Origin: SIG455 sp045659025
Lineage (GTDB): Bacteria; Bacillota; Clostridia; UMGS1810
Assembly: GCA_045659025.1 (NCBI GenBank)
Contig: JAZOWA010000055.1
Span: 1-48,753, forward strand
Length of the DNA: 48,753 bases
Reading direction: 5' to 3'
Positions 24,142 to 33,165 of this stretch are shown piece by piece (position 1 is the first letter of the stretch; each line of letters begins with the position of its first letter). Under the pieces are notes generated by a model, which had not been told where the DNA came from, did not search any database, and was given only the letters and a program-made list of their open reading frames with translations. A program made the position numbers and the translations under genes.

Positions 24142-24172
24142 AGCGGTGCCGAAAAGCACCGCTTTAATTTTT
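24142..24172 (+). terminator. Terminator of the phage-like operon
   Basis: An 8-bp stem (AGCGGTGC at 24142-24149 with GCACCGCT at 24156-24163) has loop CGAAAA and is followed by TTAATTTTT. It should stop transcripts arriving from the endolysin gene. Transcripts from the nested promoter begin within the 5' arm and so form only a shortened stem. Confidence 0.75.
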
Positions 24173-24188
24173 GAAGAAGGACGAAGAT

Positions 24189-25649
24189 ATGAAGAGAGCC
24201 ATCGCAATATTTACATTATCCATATTTCTTGTTATGACATTTATCCCCGTGGTATCGGCAAGCCCTGCCGAGGGTGTGTCAAGTGGTATATCCCTCACCA
24301 TCGCAATCAACGAGGACACAGCCATATCAAATGGCAACAAGATAAAAATGACACCGCCCCTTATGGTGTTTGGCAGGACCTATGCAGATTTGTATGCCCT
24401 CTCCCCCTATCTTGGGGTGAGTCCCGAATGGGTCGATGCTTCCACGGGGTTTTTCAGAGCGGGCAAGGACGGCAAAACCATTGACCTTACCCTTATCTCC
24501 AAGTGGGATGACCTGATAAACGAAAAGCACAGATTCTTCGTAAAGGATTCAAAGGTGTTCGTATCTCTCCGTGAGCTTTGCGACTTTGCAGGGTATCCCA
24601 TATTCTACAAAGACGGGGTCATAACCATTGGTGACAATGCGCCTTATGAAAATGTGTTTACCAAGGTGGACACCACAGGGGCAGAGGATTATATCTACAC
24701 CACCTATCACCGCAGAGCCGAGTATGTGGTTAACCCCTATCGTGCTTATGGCTATGAGGATATGACAGAGGATGCAAAAAAGCTTCGTGATATGTATCCC
24801 GACCTTATAAAACTATCTTCCATAGGCAAGTCGGTAGAGGGCCGTGACCTTACCCTGATTGAATTTGGCAGAGGCGGGAAAAGGATATTCGTATGCGGAG
24901 CCCACCATGCCAGAGAATACATAACCACCACCTACCTGATGTATGCAATCGACAGATATGCCCGTTGCTACAGAGGTAATACGGACTGGAACGGATATAA
25001 CGTGAAGGAGATTTTAGACAACGTCACCTTCTCCATAGTGCCTATGATTAACCCTGACGGCATCAACCTTGTGCAAAACGGCATCTACTCCGTGGCAAAC
25101 GTGGCGGAGGTATCCGCCCTGCCCATATACGAGGGCAAGAAATACGGTTACCCCGCCTGGAAGGCAAATATCCGAGGGGTGGACCTTAACTGGAATTATG
25201 ATAAGGACTGGACCGCAGAAAAGAGCAAGAACGGCAGGGGTTCATCGGGATTTAATGGTGATACTCCCCGAAGCGAGCCTGAATCTGTCGCAGTGGCAGA
25301 CTATGTGGATACCCACCCCTTTGATGCTTACTTCTCATTCCACACCCAGGGAGAGATATTCTATTGGGCGGATTATACGGAAAACCCCACAAATCTATGT
25401 GATTTAATAGAGAAGGACACGGGATTCAGACCTATTGAAGATAAGGCAGAGGGCATAGGCGGATCATTCTTTGACTATGTGTACCGCAAATACAGGAAAC
25501 CCACCGTGACTATCGAGCTGTGTCCGTATATAGGCAATTTCCCCTATCCCGACACCGATTTTGATACAGTGTGGAATCCTGCAAAGAATATTCTTCTTAT
25601 TGCAGGAGAGGAAATAACGCATCACAAATCGTTGAATCAGACAAAGTAG
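24189..25649 (+). CDS. Secreted M14 zinc carboxypeptidase with copper-amine-oxidase-like N-domain
   Basis: 486 residues from ATG 24189 with GAAGGA 7 nt upstream; the TTG at 24171 is rejected. Residues 1-26 are a signal peptide (VVSA-S). Residues of about 36-148 resemble the copper amine oxidase N-terminal domain, a common clostridial wall-protein module (VFVSLRELCDFAGYPIFYKDGVITIG). Residues of about 165-478 are the M14 catalytic domain: His240/Glu243 in GAHHAREY, NPDG, GVDLNWNYD, His385 in FHTQGE and catalytic Glu443 in VTIELCPY. It probably trims peptidoglycan peptides outside the membrane. It is a relative of the cytoplasmic enzyme at 4330-5214. Confidence 0.88.
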   Translation: MKRAIAIFTLSIFLVMTFIPVVSASPAEGVSSGISLTIAINEDTAISNGNKIKMTPPLMVFGRTYADLYALSPYLGVSPEWVDASTGFFRAGKDGKTIDLTLISKWDDLINEKHRFFVKDSKVFVSLRELCDFAGYPIFYKDGVITIGDNAPYENVFTKVDTTGAEDYIYTTYHRRAEYVVNPYRAYGYEDMTEDAKKLRDMYPDLIKLSSIGKSVEGRDLTLIEFGRGGKRIFVCGAHHAREYITTTYLMYAIDRYARCYRGNTDWNGYNVKEILDNVTFSIVPMINPDGINLVQNGIYSVANVAEVSALPIYEGKKYGYPAWKANIRGVDLNWNYDKDWTAEKSKNGRGSSGFNGDTPRSEPESVAVADYVDTHPFDAYFSFHTQGEIFYWADYTENPTNLCDLIEKDTGFRPIEDKAEGIGGSFFDYVYRKYRKPTVTIELCPYIGNFPYPDTDFDTVWNPAKNILLIAGEEITHHKSLNQTK

Positions 25650-25663
25650 TGTAATTTAACGGC

Positions 25664-25698
25664 AAAACAAAAAGAGGAGCTTCTGCTCCTCTTTTTTT
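25664..25698. terminator. Bidirectional terminator between convergent genes
   Basis: A 10-bp stem (AAAGAGGAGC 25671-25680 with GCTCCTCTTT 25685-25694) has loop TTCT. A T-run follows on the plus strand and TTTTTGTTTT on the minus strand. It serves the M14 gene and the methyltransferase gene. Confidence 0.88.
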
Positions 25699-25705
25699 AA
25701 TCCTC

Positions 25706-26440
25706 TTATTTCTTTTTAAGTACCCAGAATTCCCTCTGGCAATCGGGGGCAGGGCTATCAAAGGTGAGCTCTCCATACACCGCCTCAACTATAAAGCCGT
25801 GTTCCTCTGCCTTGTCACGGAGAAATCCGGGAGAATAATACCTCTCCTCGTGCTCCTGAGTGATTCGTTTATACCCGTCACCCTCTTTAACGAAAAAATT
25901 GACGTTTATACGGCAGATTTCATCTGCATAGTCATTTTCCCACGCGTAGAAGATTTCGCCGTTGTCGTAGGTAAAAACGTTGTCTGAGAGCACGTTCTCA
26001 AACTTATAGAGAGTGTTTACATCAAATACGAACAATCCATTGGGGTTTAAGTAGTTGTGCACCAGGGAGAGCAAATCGTCAATATCCTCGTCTTCAGTAA
26101 GGTGGTTGACGCTGTCGAGCATACACAAAAAGGCATCCACCGTGCCGTATAGTTCAAAATCGCAGATATCCTGGTTGATATAGAGGATGCTCCTGCCCTC
26201 GCTCTTATCCGTTGCCACGGAGAGCATATCGGGAGAAAGGTCAATGCCTATCATATCATAGCCACGGCTATCCATCTCCACGCACACGCTACCCGTACCG
26301 CAGGCAAGGTCGGCTACGAGGTGGGGTTTTGAATCACTATGCTTTTCAAAGATACCCTCTATGTAATCGCATCTTGACTTATAATCCACATCCTCGGTGA
26401 GCACATCATAGATGCGGGCAAACTCACCATAACCCTGCAT
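25706..26440 (-). CDS. Class I SAM-dependent methyltransferase
   Basis: 244 residues from ATG 26440; a GTG one codon earlier overlaps the yerC stop and is also possible, with AGGAGG 6-9 nt upstream. The start MQGYGEFARIYDVL is common to this group. SAM-binding motif I is VADLACGTGSV (about 42-52), with the acidic residue of motif II in GIDLSPDML and the motif III/IV region LYGTVDAFLCMLDSVNHL. The substrate is unknown. It is last in the lon-engB-pcrA-yerC-methyltransferase run. Confidence 0.85.
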   Translation of the reverse strand: MQGYGEFARIYDVLTEDVDYKSRCDYIEGIFEKHSDSKPHLVADLACGTGSVCVEMDSRGYDMIGIDLSPDMLSVATDKSEGRSILYINQDICDFELYGTVDAFLCMLDSVNHLTEDEDIDDLLSLVHNYLNPNGLFVFDVNTLYKFENVLSDNVFTYDNGEIFYAWENDYADEICRINVNFFVKEGDGYKRITQEHEERYYSPGFLRDKAEEHGFIVEAVYGELTFDSPAPDCQREFWVLKKK

Positions 26441-26748
26441 CACGCCTCACCTCCTGATTGATTGGCCTCTGCTCTGGATATGGCTCGGTCAAAACCGCCC
26501 GTACCGCAGGCAAGGGACCCTTTTATGTTGCCGATGGTGGCGGTACCTGCCTTGGTGACGCGGACAATGTCGCTATACATAGCATCCTCACGTAACATCC
26601 TTGCCACGTGGAAGCGCTGGGACATCATCCTGATCTCACCCTCAGAGCACAAATCCTCAAAAAAGGCATAACACTCCTCGATACTGTCGGCACTCATAAC
26701 CGCTTTCATCAGCATATCTGTATTTTCATCACGGAATTTCTTGCTCAT
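26440..26748 (-). CDS. yerC: YerC/YecD family TrpR-like regulator
   Basis: 102 residues. MSKKFRDENTDMLMKAVMSADSIEECYAFFEDLCSEGEIRMMSQRFHVARML followed by TKAGTATIGNIKGSL matches the YerC/YecD family, which has a TrpR-like helix-turn-helix. Members often sit beside pcrA in Firmicutes, as here. The ligand and targets are unknown. The ATG overlaps the pcrA stop by one base (TAATG), and its own stop overlaps the next gene. Confidence 0.88.
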   Translation of the reverse strand: MSKKFRDENTDMLMKAVMSADSIEECYAFFEDLCSEGEIRMMSQRFHVARMLREDAMYSDIVRVTKAGTATIGNIKGSLACGTGGFDRAISRAEANQSGGEA

Positions 26749-28970
26749 TATATCTTCTCCAATTTGGCAAATGAGGCGAGAAGCCTTCTTGTGCCCACTC
26801 TGTCAAAGGAAATCTCTATCTCCGCATCTGCTCCCGTGGGAGTGATATCACATATCATACCCTCGCCGAACTTCTTATGGAATACTCTGTCACCCTTCTT
26901 GTAATCAAGGGGCGCAGATGCACTCTCCGCCCTGGACGAGGCTGTGGTGATGCCATAGGCAGAGATTACGCTATCAAGGGTGGTCTTTTTGCCGATACCG
27001 TAATTGGTCTTGGGGGCAGAGTCTTTGATGGGGTTGGTCACCCTCGCTCTGTCCACCTGTTTATCTAAAAGGTGGTCGGGAATCTCGTCTATAAATCTTG
27101 AGGGCATACGGCTCTCTGTCTTGCCATAAAGCATTCTCTCCCTCGCATAGGTGAGGTAGAGTTTCTTCTTGGCACGGGTGATACCCACATAGCAGAGACG
27201 TCTCTCCTCCTCCAGCTCCTCATCATAATACTCGCTCATGGCACCGGGGAAAAGGCCCGTCTCCATACCGCATATAAACACCACGGGGAACTCAAGGCCC
27301 TTGGCACTATGGAGCGTCATCATAGTAACGGCATTCTGTGTCTCGTCATAGTTATCCACATCAGATACCAGAGAGATGTTATCAAGGAACCCTTCAAAGG
27401 TGGGTTCATCCACATTCTCCTGATACTCTGCCGCCTTGGAACGGAACTCCTGCAGGTTCTCCAGTCTGCCGATGCTCTCGGGGGATTTATCCTCCTCCAC
27501 AGAGGCAAGGTAACCGCTCTTGTCATATATAGCATCAAAAAGATCGGGTAAAGTCACCTTATCCACCATATCACGAAGAGCATTTATCATAGATGTGAAT
27601 TCGTCTATCCTGCCCTTTGCCCTGCCCAGAATCTCGGCATAGGATGGGTCGGTGATAATATCAAACATACTCCTGCCCACGCTCTGCGCCACGGTGAGCA
27701 CTTTGTCTACCGTGGTGTCACCTATACCTCTTCGGGGGGTGTTGATAATGCGGGACAGGTTGATATCGTCATTGGGGTTATAAAGCACACGGATATAAGA
27801 GAGGATATCCTTAATCTCCTTGCGGTCATAGAACCTTAATCCCGAAAGAATCCTGTAAGGACAGGTAAGGTTCTCTTCAAAGGCACGGGTCTGGGCATTG
27901 GTGCGGTAAAGTATAGCGCAGTCGCTGTATGAATACCCACCGACAGATACGAGTTTATCTATCTCTCTGCCGATATACATTGCTTCGTCTATCTGGGTGG
28001 AGGCGGATTTCAATGTTATCTGCTCACCGTCACCCTTATCCGTCCATAAGTTTTTGCCCTTTCTGCCACGGTTATTGGATATTACCTCGTTGGCGGCGGT
28101 CAGGATATTCTGGGTGGAACGATAGTTCTGCTCCAGCTTGATATTGATGGCGTTCCTGAAATGGCTCTCAAAATCCAGTATGTTGCCGATATCTGCACCA
28201 CGGAATTTATATATACTCTGGTCATCATCACCTACAACGCATATATTGCCGTGGCCCGAGGCAAGGGCCTCTACCAGTTTGTACTGCACGTGGTTGGTAT
28301 CCTGATACTCGTCCACCATAACGTACTTAAACTTATTCTGATAGTAAGAGAGCACCTCGGGGCATTTCTCAAAAAGCTCCCAGGTTTTCAGCAATAAATC
28401 GTCAAAGTCAAGGGCATTGCTGGATTTGAGCCTGTCTTCATAGAGGGCGTACATCCTGGCATAGTTCCTGCCACGGATATCCGACTCGTTCTCTGCGGTG
28501 AACTCCGCTACGGATGAGCCTCTGTTCTTTGCTCCCGATATGGCAGACATTACGGACTTGATGGGATAGTTCTCCTCGCTGAGTCCGCAATCTGCAATGA
28601 CGTTTTTCACCAGTTTCTTCTGGTCGGCGGTGTCGTAGATATTGAAGTTGGTGGTGTAGCCGATTTTATCAATATCCCGTCTCAATATACGCAGGCAGGC
28701 GGAGTGGAAGGTCTTTATCCACATATCCCCTGCACTGTCGGGTATGAGATTTGCAATACGGTCTGCCATTTCCTTTGCCGCTTTGTTGGTAAAGGTGATG
28801 GCCAGTATCTGCCAGGGCTTCGCCTTGCCCTGCTCTATTATGTAACCGATACGCCTCGTAATCACGGTGGTCTTACCGCTTCCTGCGCCTGCTATTACAA
28901 GCACCGCACCGTCGGTAGTGGTGACCGCTCTTATCTGGGCATCGTTAAGTCCGTCTAGTAGTTTACTCAT
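26748..28970 (-). CDS. pcrA: ATP-dependent DNA helicase PcrA (UvrD family)
   Basis: 740 residues from ATG 28970 (AGAGGA 5 nt upstream); an ATG five codons earlier has no usable ribosome spacing. Superfamily 1 motifs are all seen: Walker A GAGSGKTT (28-35), Ia TFTNKAAKEM, II DEYQDTN, III GDDDQSIYKFRGA, IV QNYRSTQNIL, V LHSAKGLEFPVV and VI VGITRAKKKLYL. The C-terminal GDRVFHKKFGEGMI is the PcrA-type RNA-polymerase-binding Tudor-like domain. It acts in DNA repair and clearing of replication blocks. It overlaps engB by 8 bp. Confidence 0.96.
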   Translation of the reverse strand: MSKLLDGLNDAQIRAVTTTDGAVLVIAGAGSGKTTVITRRIGYIIEQGKAKPWQILAITFTNKAAKEMADRIANLIPDSAGDMWIKTFHSACLRILRRDIDKIGYTTNFNIYDTADQKKLVKNVIADCGLSEENYPIKSVMSAISGAKNRGSSVAEFTAENESDIRGRNYARMYALYEDRLKSSNALDFDDLLLKTWELFEKCPEVLSYYQNKFKYVMVDEYQDTNHVQYKLVEALASGHGNICVVGDDDQSIYKFRGADIGNILDFESHFRNAINIKLEQNYRSTQNILTAANEVISNNRGRKGKNLWTDKGDGEQITLKSASTQIDEAMYIGREIDKLVSVGGYSYSDCAILYRTNAQTRAFEENLTCPYRILSGLRFYDRKEIKDILSYIRVLYNPNDDINLSRIINTPRRGIGDTTVDKVLTVAQSVGRSMFDIITDPSYAEILGRAKGRIDEFTSMINALRDMVDKVTLPDLFDAIYDKSGYLASVEEDKSPESIGRLENLQEFRSKAAEYQENVDEPTFEGFLDNISLVSDVDNYDETQNAVTMMTLHSAKGLEFPVVFICGMETGLFPGAMSEYYDEELEEERRLCYVGITRAKKKLYLTYARERMLYGKTESRMPSRFIDEIPDHLLDKQVDRARVTNPIKDSAPKTNYGIGKKTTLDSVISAYGITTASSRAESASAPLDYKKGDRVFHKKFGEGMICDITPTGADAEIEISFDRVGTRRLLASFAKLEKI

Positions 28971-29571
28971 CTGTGTCCTCTGCATCCTTCATAATTATCT
29001 CTTCCACATAACTCCAGAACTCCTCTACTCCCGTACCGTTAACGGCAGAAAAGGGGATGATAATATCGTCACCCTCTAAACGAAGGGTCTTGATAATATC
29101 ATACATTCTGTCCTCTACCTCGCTCTTTTTGAGCTTGTCACACTTGGTGGCAATCACAACGGCTCTGGGGCACACCTCACGGATGAAACCCATCATCACC
29201 CTGTCATCTGCGGTGGGAGTGTGACGGCTATCCACCAAAAGCACCACCTGAGAAAGATTCACTCTGGAATTGAGGTACGTCTCAATGATAGTACCCCACT
29301 TCTTTTTCTCCTCTTTGGATACCTTGGCAAAGCCGTAACCGGGAAGGTCAACAAGATTCAAGCATTTGTCAATACTGTAAAAGTTCACCGTAGCGGTCTT
29401 ACCCGGCTTCTGACTCACACGGGCAAGGGACTTGCGGTTAAGGAGTTTATTTATAAGCGAGGATTTGCCCACGTTGGAGCGGCCTGCAAAGGCAAGCTCG
29501 GGCACATTCGGGGCAGGGTATTGCTTCGGCTCAACCGCCGATACGATAAATTCTGTGTTGTGTATATTCAT
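28963..29571 (-). CDS. engB: Ribosome-assembly GTPase EngB/YsxC
   Basis: 202 residues from ATG 29571, with GGAGG 7 nt upstream; the GTG at 29577, overlapping the lon stop, is only 1 nt from that site and is less likely. GTPase motifs: G1 GRSNVGKSS (30-38), G2 Thr in KPGKT, G3 DLPGYG (75-80), G4 TKCDK and G5 FSAVNG. The protein is needed for large ribosomal subunit assembly. The lon-engB order is the same as in Bacillus. Confidence 0.95.
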   Translation of the reverse strand: MNIHNTEFIVSAVEPKQYPAPNVPELAFAGRSNVGKSSLINKLLNRKSLARVSQKPGKTATVNFYSIDKCLNLVDLPGYGFAKVSKEEKKKWGTIIETYLNSRVNLSQVVLLVDSRHTPTADDRVMMGFIREVCPRAVVIATKCDKLKKSEVEDRMYDIIKTLRLEGDDIIIPFSAVNGTGVEEFWSYVEEIIMKDAEDTDE

Positions 29572-29573
29572 CT

Positions 29574-31889
29574 TCACGCCTCCAAAGCGATTTTAAGCAC
29601 CTCGTCCATACAGGACACGGGGATGAACTCCATTGCCTCTCTTACTGCAAAGGGAATATCCTCTAAATCCGGCACGTTTGCCGAGGGGAATATCACCGTC
29701 TTGATACCCGTTCTATATGCGGCAAGGGATTTCTCACGGAGTCCGCCAATGGGCAGGACTCTGCCACGGAGAGTAATCTCCCCCGTCATAGCCACGTCTT
29801 TTCTGACACCTATCTTGCCAAGGGCAGATATTACTGCGGTGGCAATGGTGATACCTGCGGAAGGGCCGTCCTTGGGGGTTGCCCCCTCGGGCACGTGGAT
29901 GTGTATGTCGGTGGTCTTGTAGAAGTCGGGGTTGATGCCCAGGGCCTCTGCACGGGAACGGATATAGCTTATGGCCGCAACGGCGGATTCCTTCATCACG
30001 TCACCGAGTGAACCTGTAAGCTCTGTCTTACCGCTGCCCTTCATACAGTTGACCTCAATGCTGAGCATATCACCGCCATACTGTGTCCAGGCAAGTCCGC
30101 TTACCACACCAATATTATCGGCAGACTTATCCTCGGGTTTGAACAGTTTCTTGCCTAAGAACTTCTCTAAATTACGTCTGCCCACGGTGACGGATTTCAC
30201 ACCGTCTTTCACTATGGCGGAGGCGGTTTTGCGCATAATCCTTGCAAGGGCTCGCTCAAGATTTCGCACACCCGCCTCACGGGTGTAGCAGTTTATGATG
30301 TCCCTCATGGCGTCCTCGGTGATTTTAACCTTGCTCTTTGTAAGACCATGCTCTGTGAGGAGTCGGGGGATAAGGTGACGGTTGGCAATATTTATCTTGT
30401 CATAATCCGTGTAGCCGGGCACCTCTATAATCTCCATTCTGTCAAGAAGAGGACGGTCTATACCCTCTACCGAATTGGCAGTGGTGACAAACATCACGTT
30501 TGACAAATCCACATCCAGCTCAATGTAGTGGTCACGGAAGGTATTATTCTGCTCACCGTCCAGCACCTCAAGGAGTGCAGATGACGGGTCGCCCTTATAG
30601 TCGGAGGAGAGTTTATCTATCTCATCCATAAGGATAAGGGGATTGGATGAACCCGCTTTCTTAAGGGCATTTACTATTCTGCCCGGCATTGCGCCTATAT
30701 AGGTCTTGCGGTGACCGCGAATCTCTGCTTCGTCACGGATACCGCCCAGGGATATGCGGACATAGTTTCTGCCTGATGCCTCGGCAATGGATCTGGCCAC
30801 CGAGGTCTTGCCCACTCCGGGTGGGCCTACAAGGCAGAGGATGGGTGTCTTTGCCTTGGGGGCAAGGGCACGTACTGCAAGGAATTCCAGGATACGTTCC
30901 TTCACCTTGTCAAGACCGTAATGGTCTCGCTGGAGTATCTCCTCGGCTTTGGCTATATCAAAATTCTCCCCGGTGGTGACACCCCAGGGGAGATCCGTCA
31001 CCCAGTCAAGATATGTGCGGATGATACCTGCCTCGGGAGATAAGGGAGCCATTTTCTCTAAATTCTCCATCTCCTTCTCGCACTTTTCCTTGGCGGCGGC
31101 GGGAGCATTCTTCTCTGCCAGCTTGCGACGGTAGGCCTCAAGTTCACCGCCCTCACCGTCCTCCAGCTCGTCACGGATGACCTTGAGCTGTTCACGGAGG
31201 AAGTACTCCTTCTGGGCTTTGTCAATATTTTTATGTACTGTCATATCGATTTTCGACTCAAGGTCCATAAGACGCATCTCATCGCAAATCAAATCGGTAA
31301 TGAGTTTAAGACGGGCAACCACATCGAATTCCTCAAGCACCGCCTGCTTCTTCTCCAGAGAACTGTAGATATTGGCAGACACCACGTCGGCAAATCTGGA
31401 GTGGTCAGATATGGAATCCAAGGTCTTGAGCGCTTCCGCAGCCCCCTCCTCCTTGGGAGTAAAACCACCGCCTGCGCACAGGTGCTTGATCTTCATCATA
31501 TACATATCGGCAACGGATTTCTCCTCTTCGCCAAGAGGCGCTTCCGCCACCTCCGTAGCATCACAGAGGAAGTAGGGTTCGGATTGGAGATACCCCTCCA
31601 CCGTGGCTCTGGCTATGCCCTCCACCACCACCCGATAATCGTGGTCGTCGTGGCGGAGCACCTGACGGATTTTGGCAATAGTGCCTACGCCGTAGAGATC
31701 TTCTGCCGTGGGCTCTGCTATGGAAAAATCCCTCTGGGATACGAGGAGTATGAATCCGTCATTCTCCATGGCCGATTCAATGGCACGGATAGAGAAATCC
31801 CTGCCTGCGTCAAAGTGGATTATCATATACGGATATACCGGAAGGCCCCTTAAAGGGAGCAACGGGAGTATGTGGGATTTTGAAGTCAC
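29574..31889 (-). CDS. lon: ATP-dependent protease Lon
   Basis: 771 residues. Domains: LON substrate-binding N-domain (1-200), helical linker (205-285), AAA module with Walker A GPPGVGKT (355-362) and Walker B LILMDEIDK (418-426), and the protease domain with Ser677 (KDGPSAGI) and Lys720 (GLREKSLAAYR) forming the catalytic dyad. It degrades damaged and some regulatory proteins in the cytoplasm. The start is GTG 31889 with AAAGGAGGT 9 nt upstream. Neither a CIRCE nor a CtsR-like operator is seen at the promoter. Confidence 0.96.
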   Translation of the reverse strand: MTSKSHILPLLPLRGLPVYPYMIIHFDAGRDFSIRAIESAMENDGFILLVSQRDFSIAEPTAEDLYGVGTIAKIRQVLRHDDHDYRVVVEGIARATVEGYLQSEPYFLCDATEVAEAPLGEEEKSVADMYMMKIKHLCAGGGFTPKEEGAAEALKTLDSISDHSRFADVVSANIYSSLEKKQAVLEEFDVVARLKLITDLICDEMRLMDLESKIDMTVHKNIDKAQKEYFLREQLKVIRDELEDGEGGELEAYRRKLAEKNAPAAAKEKCEKEMENLEKMAPLSPEAGIIRTYLDWVTDLPWGVTTGENFDIAKAEEILQRDHYGLDKVKERILEFLAVRALAPKAKTPILCLVGPPGVGKTSVARSIAEASGRNYVRISLGGIRDEAEIRGHRKTYIGAMPGRIVNALKKAGSSNPLILMDEIDKLSSDYKGDPSSALLEVLDGEQNNTFRDHYIELDVDLSNVMFVTTANSVEGIDRPLLDRMEIIEVPGYTDYDKINIANRHLIPRLLTEHGLTKSKVKITEDAMRDIINCYTREAGVRNLERALARIMRKTASAIVKDGVKSVTVGRRNLEKFLGKKLFKPEDKSADNIGVVSGLAWTQYGGDMLSIEVNCMKGSGKTELTGSLGDVMKESAVAAISYIRSRAEALGINPDFYKTTDIHIHVPEGATPKDGPSAGITIATAVISALGKIGVRKDVAMTGEITLRGRVLPIGGLREKSLAAYRTGIKTVIFPSANVPDLEDIPFAVREAMEFIPVSCMDEVLKIALEA

Positions 31890-31948
31890 TTTTATGCGAC
31901 CTCCTTTCTTGCTTAAAGGGGATACTCCCCCAACATATTACACCCTAT

Positions 31949-31977
31949 ATTCTACACTAAAACTCATATTTATTCAA
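31949..31977 (-). promoter_or_regulatory. Sigma-A promoter for the lon operon
   Basis: On the minus strand, TTGAAT (31977-31972), 17 bp, TAGAAT (31954-31949). Confidence 0.72.
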
Positions 31978-32001
31978 GAGTGATTTCTTGGCAGGAGGAA
32001 T

Positions 32002-32028
32002 AAAAAAAGAGGAGCATAGCTCCTCTTT
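32002..32028 (-). terminator. Terminator of the copper-amine-oxidase-domain gene
   Basis: A 10-bp stem (32006-32015 with 32019-32028) has a 3-nt loop. On the minus strand it is followed by a run of T (32008-32002). Confidence 0.85.
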
Positions 32029-32046
32029 GGCTTTAATTGTTGTGCC

Positions 32047-33072
32047 TTATTTCCCGGGGGCAACCTTAATGGACTTGGGGTTGTTGATGGGGGGAAGGCT
32101 CATTGTCATGGCATCACCGTATTCAACTGTGATGGTTGCGCCGACTTTGAGGTCTGCCACTGTGAGCTTTGCGCCCTCTGCATCTGCAATCTCGGTCTCG
32201 CCCACTACCAGCACCACTTCGCCACGGATAGAATCGGCAACTGTAACCGTGCCTTCCTTCTCGTCAATAGCGGTGATGGTGATAACCGCCTCTGCCGCCT
32301 CGGCCACTTCCTCAACCTCCTCGTGGGAAGGGAGAGTTGCAGCAGGTGAGCCTGCAAGGACTACCACAGATGCGGGAACGTTCTGGGGGGGAAGGCTTCT
32401 GGTCATAATCTCACCATAGCGGACTTTTACAGTCATACCCTCTTTGAGATCTGCAAAAGCAACTGCATTGCCTGCCTCATCGGTAACGGGGATCTCACCG
32501 CCAAGGTTAAGTACTACGGTGCCTTTAATGATGTCGGTAACTGTCACCTGATTCTCCTCGGCATTTACGCCTGTGATAAGGGCAACGTCCTTCATATCAC
32601 CCCACACGATCTTAACATTTCCTGCCTCGTCAATGGCATAAGCACCGTCTAAAATCTCGGTGATGAAGTTCTCGGGAACGAAGGTGGTGCCTTCGGTAAG
32701 GATGGGAGCAACACCCAACTTCATGGGTGCTGTTCTTGAGAAGGTGTAGCCATCTTCAAAGGCGCTCAATGTGACATAAACGGGTCCACGGGTAAGTACG
32801 ATTGTGCCCGTCTCGCCCTGCCACTCTACCTCAAAGCCCAATGCTTCTACAATGGCGCGGAGGGGGAACATTACAGTATCGTTCTTGGTGAAATAGTCGG
32901 GTGCGGCAATCTCGGTGCCGTTTACTGTGATAATGGGAGCAGGCGCAGGAGCCATCTTGGTGGCAACCTCGTTCTCTGCTACGACTTTATTGGGGTCAAA
33001 CTCTGCAAAGGCAGTGAATGCGGACACCGCAAGGGCCATTGCTGTAAAAATTGCGAAAATTCTCTTTTTCAT
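32047..33072 (-). CDS. Secreted copper-amine-oxidase-like domain protein with two C-terminal repeats
   Basis: 341 residues. Signal peptide 1-23 (AFA-E). Residues of about 47-158 form the copper amine oxidase N-terminal-like domain, a wall-protein module without redox activity (ITVNGTEIAAPDYFTKNDTVMFPLRAIVEALGFEVEW). Two related beta repeats follow at 166-239 and 267-337, each ITxxxxxxxxVTVxDxIxGxVVL ... DLKxGxTxxVxYGxxMTxSLPPxNxPxSxxV. They are joined by an acidic Ala/Glu linker. The function is unknown; a stress-related wall or metal-binding protein is possible. It has a clear terminator and is probably monocistronic. Confidence 0.82.
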   Translation of the reverse strand: MKKRIFAIFTAMALAVSAFTAFAEFDPNKVVAENEVATKMAPAPAPIITVNGTEIAAPDYFTKNDTVMFPLRAIVEALGFEVEWQGETGTIVLTRGPVYVTLSAFEDGYTFSRTAPMKLGVAPILTEGTTFVPENFITEILDGAYAIDEAGNVKIVWGDMKDVALITGVNAEENQVTVTDIIKGTVVLNLGGEIPVTDEAGNAVAFADLKEGMTVKVRYGEIMTRSLPPQNVPASVVVLAGSPAATLPSHEEVEEVAEAAEAVITITAIDEKEGTVTVADSIRGEVVLVVGETEIADAEGAKLTVADLKVGATITVEYGDAMTMSLPPINNPKSIKVAPGK

Positions 33073-33165
33073 GATATGTACCTCTTTCTGCCCGAGGGCA
33101 TTTGTATTTTGTTTTACACCCTTAAGACGACGGGGGATTCAAAAAAGTTCCCGAATTTTGAAAAA

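Noticed and set aside
9100..24170. Attachment-site direct repeats flanking the phage-like element
   Set aside because: I compared the borders near 9120-9177 and 24105-24170 by eye and saw no shared core sequence; a computed search could still find a short one.
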